NCBI GenBank assembly: GCA_003427395.1
Contig: BFEA01000398.1
Span: 1,368,818-1,432,817 of the forward strand
DNA from: Chara braunii
Lineage: Eukaryota; Streptophyta; Charophyceae; Charales; Characeae
Length of the DNA: 64,000 nucleotides
Reading direction: 5' to 3'
Of the stretch, positions 63,458 to 64,000 are shown piece after piece. Position 1 is the stretch's first letter; each line of letters opens with the position of its first letter. The notes under the pieces were generated by a model. The model did not search any database. It saw nothing but the letters and a program-made list of their open reading frames with translations, and was not told the origin of the DNA. A program made the position numbers and the translations under genes.

Positions 63458-64000
63458 TTTTTTTTGCAAAAACACCCCCACCGATGTTAGCGTTGCTGAT
63501 AAGACCAGACACCGCTAGCACCTGGGGAGAGGCTCCATCTATTGGTGGGGAGCATCACCTGCTGGAAAATGGGTCCAGCATCCCTTGTGCAAATTGGAAT
63601 TTGAGTACATCCGGAAGCCTGCCAGCATTGATTACCTCGGATTCCTTGGAATCCAGGGGATTGACTGAGCAGGTCAGAGACACAGCCTGCCAGCATTGAT
63701 TGCCCTGTTTCCAGGGGATTAACTGTGCAGGGTTAGCAAAACGACAGCAAAATGACAGCAAATTGACATTCTTCATTACCACCGCCTCTTCTGTCGGCAT
63801 CAGACCATCGCCTCTTCTGTCGGCATCACGCCACCGCCTCTTCTGTCTGCATCAGACCGCCAGATCACCCATGTTTCCCTAGCGGCTGCTTTCGCCAATG
63901 CCTGCCCTATGCTGTTGTTTGGGGCCTTGCTCACCCTGCACCGTACCATTGCATGTCGACCATTTCCAGCTGGTGGGGTGGGAATGGGTCCGGAAAATCA
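63458..64000 (-). mobile_element. 3' end of another LINE, continuing past the window
   Basis: Minus strand: the end of ORF2 (DFPDPFPPHQLEMVDMQWYG, 64,000 to about 63,940) and a 3'-UTR with two CCTGCCAGCATTGATT boxes (63,690 and 63,616). The shared tail (63,586-63,478) and a T-run against the gap follow. ORF2 lies mostly outside the window. Confidence 0.85.

Noticed and set aside
63001-63699. Long frames around 63 kb
   Set aside because: They are created by the 450-N gap.

Overview
This is a eukaryotic, repeat-dominated window from a draft assembly. There are three real gaps (30,687-31,180; 45,694-45,707; 63,008-63,457) plus isolated Ns, and no intact ordinary host gene that I can support. 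The mix of elements points to the green lineage: a LINE family with a CCHC gag-like ORF1 and an APE/RT/zf-RVT ORF2, a PIF/Harbinger transposon, hAT- and piggyBac-like MITEs, and a Ty3/gypsy gag behind a plant-style tRNA-iMet primer site. The gag and LINE peptides look to me like those of charophytes such as Chara braunii. That is recognition from memory, not a search.

Layout. 1-6.8 kb: (CT)n, a GC-rich foldback, a 133-bp tandem duplication and a decayed plus-strand LINE. 6,793-11,253: a PIF/Harbinger element with TIRs and a TAA duplication; its dead transposase is split by a 5'-truncated LINE and its right end holds a SINE-like insert. 12.6-27 kb: a kinase-like exon, then two LINEs, with the plus-strand copy (12,923-18,714) inserted into the 3' tail of a near full-length minus-strand copy. 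27-33.5 kb: tandem repeats, a putative LTR with primer site, and a gypsy gag broken by three TAG codons.

34.1-50.4 kb: an unusual block whose plus strand is A+C-rich and G-poor over much of its length. It is bounded by ~2-kb direct repeats and carries a 787-codon unrecognised ORF and a reverse transcriptase of the Penelope-like type (YFDD motif, no GIY-YIG domain seen). Each terminal repeat holds a type I hammerhead-like ribozyme core. Terminal repeats, hammerheads, intron-like acceptors and an endonuclease-less RT resemble Penelope-like (Athena/terminon-type) retroelements. I consider this the most interesting system in the window. It also holds two nested MITEs and, in the left repeat, a sequencing-adapter junction that marks a local assembly error.

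50.6-52.2 kb: degenerate repeats, a textbook type III hammerhead ribozyme (51,371-51,424), a TATA box and a long AATC/GATT hairpin. 52.5-64 kb: LINE fragments, SINE-like inserts, a piggyBac-like MITE, a Ty3/gypsy integrase remnant, and the 3' end of another LINE running off the right edge.

The LINE copies share a 3' tail beginning GGGACGCTGGACCCGGTTTC, which also ends many short poly(A)-bearing inserts. About 16 copies lie in 1-19 kb and 55-64 kb, and none was seen in the 34-50 kb block.
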